From NCBI GenBank assembly GCA_900547915.1, contig URIN01000060.1:1-7633 (forward strand): DNA of 7,633 nt, read 5' to 3'. Positions 5,708-7,633 of this stretch are shown here, one piece after another (the stretch's first letter is position 1; the number at the start of each line of letters is the position of its first letter). The notes below the pieces were generated by a model. It was not told the origin of the DNA. It did not search any database and saw nothing but the letters and a program-made list of their open reading frames with translations. Source of the DNA: an uncultured Clostridium sp. GTDB taxonomy: Bacteria; Bacillota; Clostridia; Oscillospirales; Acutalibacteraceae. The translations under genes were made by a program, and so were the position numbers.

Positions 5708-7535
5708 CACAATGACCTCCGTTAAGCATGTTAGCGCCGCAACCAGCGCATTTTATGCGGCAGTGTGGAGTGGTTTTATTTTCATGCGCTTTTTTGTTCT
5801 CGTTTTCAAGAAATTTCTTTGAAACACCGTAATCAAGATGATCCCACGGCAAAATTTCTGAGAATTCTCTCCGCCTTTGTGTGTAGAAATACGGATCTAT
5901 TCCATTCTTTTCAAATGCTTTCATCCAAGCGTCAAAGTTGAAGCGGTCATCCCACGAATCAAATTTGCATCCTAATTTAAAAGCATCATAAAGAACATTG
6001 CATAAACGTCTGTCGCCCCTAGCAAGAACACCCTCAAGAAGAGAAGTTGGGGTCTCGTGATATGACACCTTTACTTTCTTGCTTGGGATCGATTCAAGCA
6101 GGTGTTTTTGCTTAGCCTGAAGGCTTTTCATGTTGTCTTCTGGTTCCCACTGAAACGGTGTAAAAGGCTTTGGAATAAAAGACGCGCAACTAACAGAAAC
6201 CTGAACGCCTGTCCCCTTCCGGCGGTTTGGATTTTTGTAAAATGTGTGCACTACTTCCATAGCAAGGTTTGCAATACCTTCAATATCTTCCATTGTTTCC
6301 GTTGGAAGACCCATCATAAAATAGAGTTTTACGGAAGTCCAGCCATTGTCAAACGCCTTAAGGCACGTGGAAAGCACCTCTTCCTCAGTAACGTTCTTGT
6401 TAATTACATCTCTAAGGCGCTGAGTGCCAGCCTCAGGGGCAAAAGTAAGACCGCTTTTTCTGACTTTATTAAGCTTATCAACAAGCTCGTCCGAAAAATT
6501 ATCAACACGTAATGACGGAAGAGAAAGATTAATTTTATCTTTAACAGTCCAGTCAATAAGGGAACTCAACATCTCATTAACGCAGCTGTGGTCCGAAGTT
6601 GAGAGTGAGCACAGTGAAAGTTCGTCATAGCCAGTGGATTTTATAAGAGCCTTTGCTTGTTTGTTTATCGTTTCAACACTTTTTTCCCTTATAGGTCTGT
6701 AAGTAAAACCAGCCTGACAAAAACGACAGCCGCGTATACATCCACGGAATATCTCTTCTACCGCTCTGTCATGAACAATATTAATAAATGGCACAACAAA
6801 ACTATCAGGATAAAAACATTTGTTCATATCTGAAACAACTGCTTTTTTTACTTTTTCAGGTGCACCGTAAAGAGGCTTAAGCTCATTTAACGTTCCATCA
6901 TCGTTATAACTATCCTGATAAAAAGACGGCACGTAAACTCCGCGTATGTCTTTTGCTTTCAAAAGGAACTCATGTTTTGTAGCTCCTTTTTTCTTGCATT
7001 CTTTTAAAAGATCAAGCACTTGCATTGTGCTCTCTTCTCCGTCACCGAGAAAAACAATATCAACAAAATCAGCTATTGGTTCCGGATTGCAGGCACAAGG
7101 CCCACCGCAAGCAATAATCGGCGTCAATGAAGTTCTGTCGTTTGATTTAAGCTCAATACCGGCAAGATCCATCATGTTAAGCATATTAGTATAACAAAGC
7201 TCATACATGAGTGTAAAACCGATCATGTCAAAATTTTTTATATCATCTTCACTTTCAAGGGCAAAAAGCTTTATCCCATGTTGCCTCATCTGTTCTTCCA
7301 TATCAGAATCCGGCGCAAAAACGCGTTCACACCATGCATCTTCTCTGCTGTTAACAAGGGAATAAAGTATTTTCATGCCTAGATGGCTCATTCCGATTTC
7401 ATAAAGATCTGGAAAACAGAAGGCATAGCGCAAATCAACTTTTTCAGGATCTTTCATAACGCTATTAAGCTCTCCGCCACAGTATCTAGCTGGTTTTTGA
7501 ACAAATTGAAGAATTTTTTCAATATCTTTTCTCAT
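5694..7535 (-). CDS. Radical SAM protein, TIGR03960-like, uncharacterised
   Basis: This 613-residue protein has a typical radical SAM 4Fe-4S motif, C266-x3-C270-x2-C273 (CIRGCRFCQ), in the middle. Residues 35-200 resemble a B12-binding-like Rossmann region (FPDLYEIGMSHLG, then GGPCACNPEPIADFVD). FAPEAGTQRLRD (365-376) and KLYFMMGLPTET (403-414) are further conserved radical SAM core segments. The C-terminus carries a possible second metal site, C592-x3-C596-x2-C599 plus C609. The layout matches the TIGR03960 family of unknown function, which is paired with or fused to DUF2344; here the two are separate genes. It could be a modification enzyme acting on a translation component, but that is inference only. 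The ATG follows GAGGT with a short spacing. Upstream sequence ends at the adapter 72 nt away, so any earlier operon member cannot be excluded. Confidence 0.93.
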   Translation of the reverse strand: MRKDIEKILQFVQKPARYCGGELNSVMKDPEKVDLRYAFCFPDLYEIGMSHLGMKILYSLVNSREDAWCERVFAPDSDMEEQMRQHGIKLFALESEDDIKNFDMIGFTLMYELCYTNMLNMMDLAGIELKSNDRTSLTPIIACGGPCACNPEPIADFVDIVFLGDGEESTMQVLDLLKECKKKGATKHEFLLKAKDIRGVYVPSFYQDSYNDDGTLNELKPLYGAPEKVKKAVVSDMNKCFYPDSFVVPFINIVHDRAVEEIFRGCIRGCRFCQAGFTYRPIREKSVETINKQAKALIKSTGYDELSLCSLSTSDHSCVNEMLSSLIDWTVKDKINLSLPSLRVDNFSDELVDKLNKVRKSGLTFAPEAGTQRLRDVINKNVTEEEVLSTCLKAFDNGWTSVKLYFMMGLPTETMEDIEGIANLAMEVVHTFYKNPNRRKGTGVQVSVSCASFIPKPFTPFQWEPEDNMKSLQAKQKHLLESIPSKKVKVSYHETPTSLLEGVLARGDRRLCNVLYDAFKLGCKFDSWDDRFNFDAWMKAFEKNGIDPYFYTQRRREFSEILPWDHLDYGVSKKFLENENKKAHENKTTPHCRIKCAGCGANMLNGGHCDARG

Positions 7536-7550
7536 AACGACCTCATGTTA

Positions 7551-7579
7551 AAAATAATTAAGTAAAGGCAAACAAGCAA
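7551..7579 (-). promoter_or_regulatory. Weak candidate promoter of radical SAM gene
   Basis: On the minus strand TTGCTT (7579-7574) and TATTTT (7556-7551) are 17 bp apart, upstream of the radical SAM start. The -10 match is poor, and other registers in this AT-rich 72-nt stretch are possible. The sequence available before the adapter is too short to tell whether the gene starts an operon. Confidence 0.3.
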
Positions 7580-7607
7580 CAATGAAAACACTGAATAGTA
7601 TATTAAC

Positions 7608-7633
7608 CTGTCTCTTATACACATCTGACGCTG
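7608..7633 (-). other. Untrimmed Nextera adapter (Read 1 side)
   Basis: This is the reverse complement of the Nextera Read 1 (transposase A) adapter. It starts with the mosaic end CTGTCTCTTATACACATCT at 7608-7626 and continues into GACGCTG. It is not genomic. Together with the opposite adapter at 1-29 it frames the whole contig in the orientation expected of one tagmented molecule. Confidence 0.98.

Noticed and set aside
6102..6512. 136-residue plus-strand reading frame opposite the radical SAM gene
   Set aside because: It is antisense to conserved radical SAM core segments, has no convincing ribosome binding site and no recognisable domain.

Overview
The window is AT-rich bacterial DNA from a low-GC Gram-positive lineage, most likely an anaerobic clostridial (Clostridia, perhaps Oscillospirales/Ruminococcus-like) genome. 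This is inferred from strong GGAGG-type ribosome binding sites, sigma-A-like promoters, a DUF1540 mini-protein, the radical SAM/DUF2344 pair, and the rplS, rbgA, rnhB, yraN, thrC order. Species cannot be told from the sequence. Both extreme ends are Illumina Nextera (Tn5) adapter sequence, so the window is a complete contig or tagmented molecule with untrimmed adapters; genuine genomic sequence runs only from 30 to 7607.

Layout, left to right. A calcineurin-like metallophosphoesterase (minus strand, 52-738) is divergent from a 54-residue cysteine-rich DUF1540 protein (plus strand, 818-982). A strong hairpin at 1000-1030, with a T-run on either strand, separates that small gene from the convergent end of a minus-strand operon. 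Read in its own direction the operon is rbgA (50S assembly GTPase), rnhB (RNase HII), yraN (UPF0102 nuclease-fold protein) and thrC (threonine synthase). The first three genes are joined by 4-nt stop/start overlaps, and thrC follows after 31 nt with its own strong ribosome binding site. The operon has a near-consensus promoter at 4446-4474 with a perfect 14-bp palindrome in its spacer.

Upstream lies rplS (ribosomal protein L19) as its own unit, with a promoter at 5006-5034, a structured leader of about 120 nt and a terminator at 4507-4529. The leader can form two mutually exclusive hairpins that share one arm, which suggests regulation, possibly autogenous by L19. Further upstream, a radical SAM protein and its DUF2344 partner overlap by 14 nt; both are conserved and their reaction is unknown to me.

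Most of the window concerns ribosome and nucleic-acid housekeeping (L19, RbgA, RNase HII, YraN), with threonine biosynthesis attached. No phage, plasmid, CRISPR, tRNA, rRNA or natural mobile-element signal was seen. The points most worth a second look are the rplS leader, the radical SAM/DUF2344 pair, the small DUF1540 gene, the palindrome in the rbgA promoter and the adapter ends.
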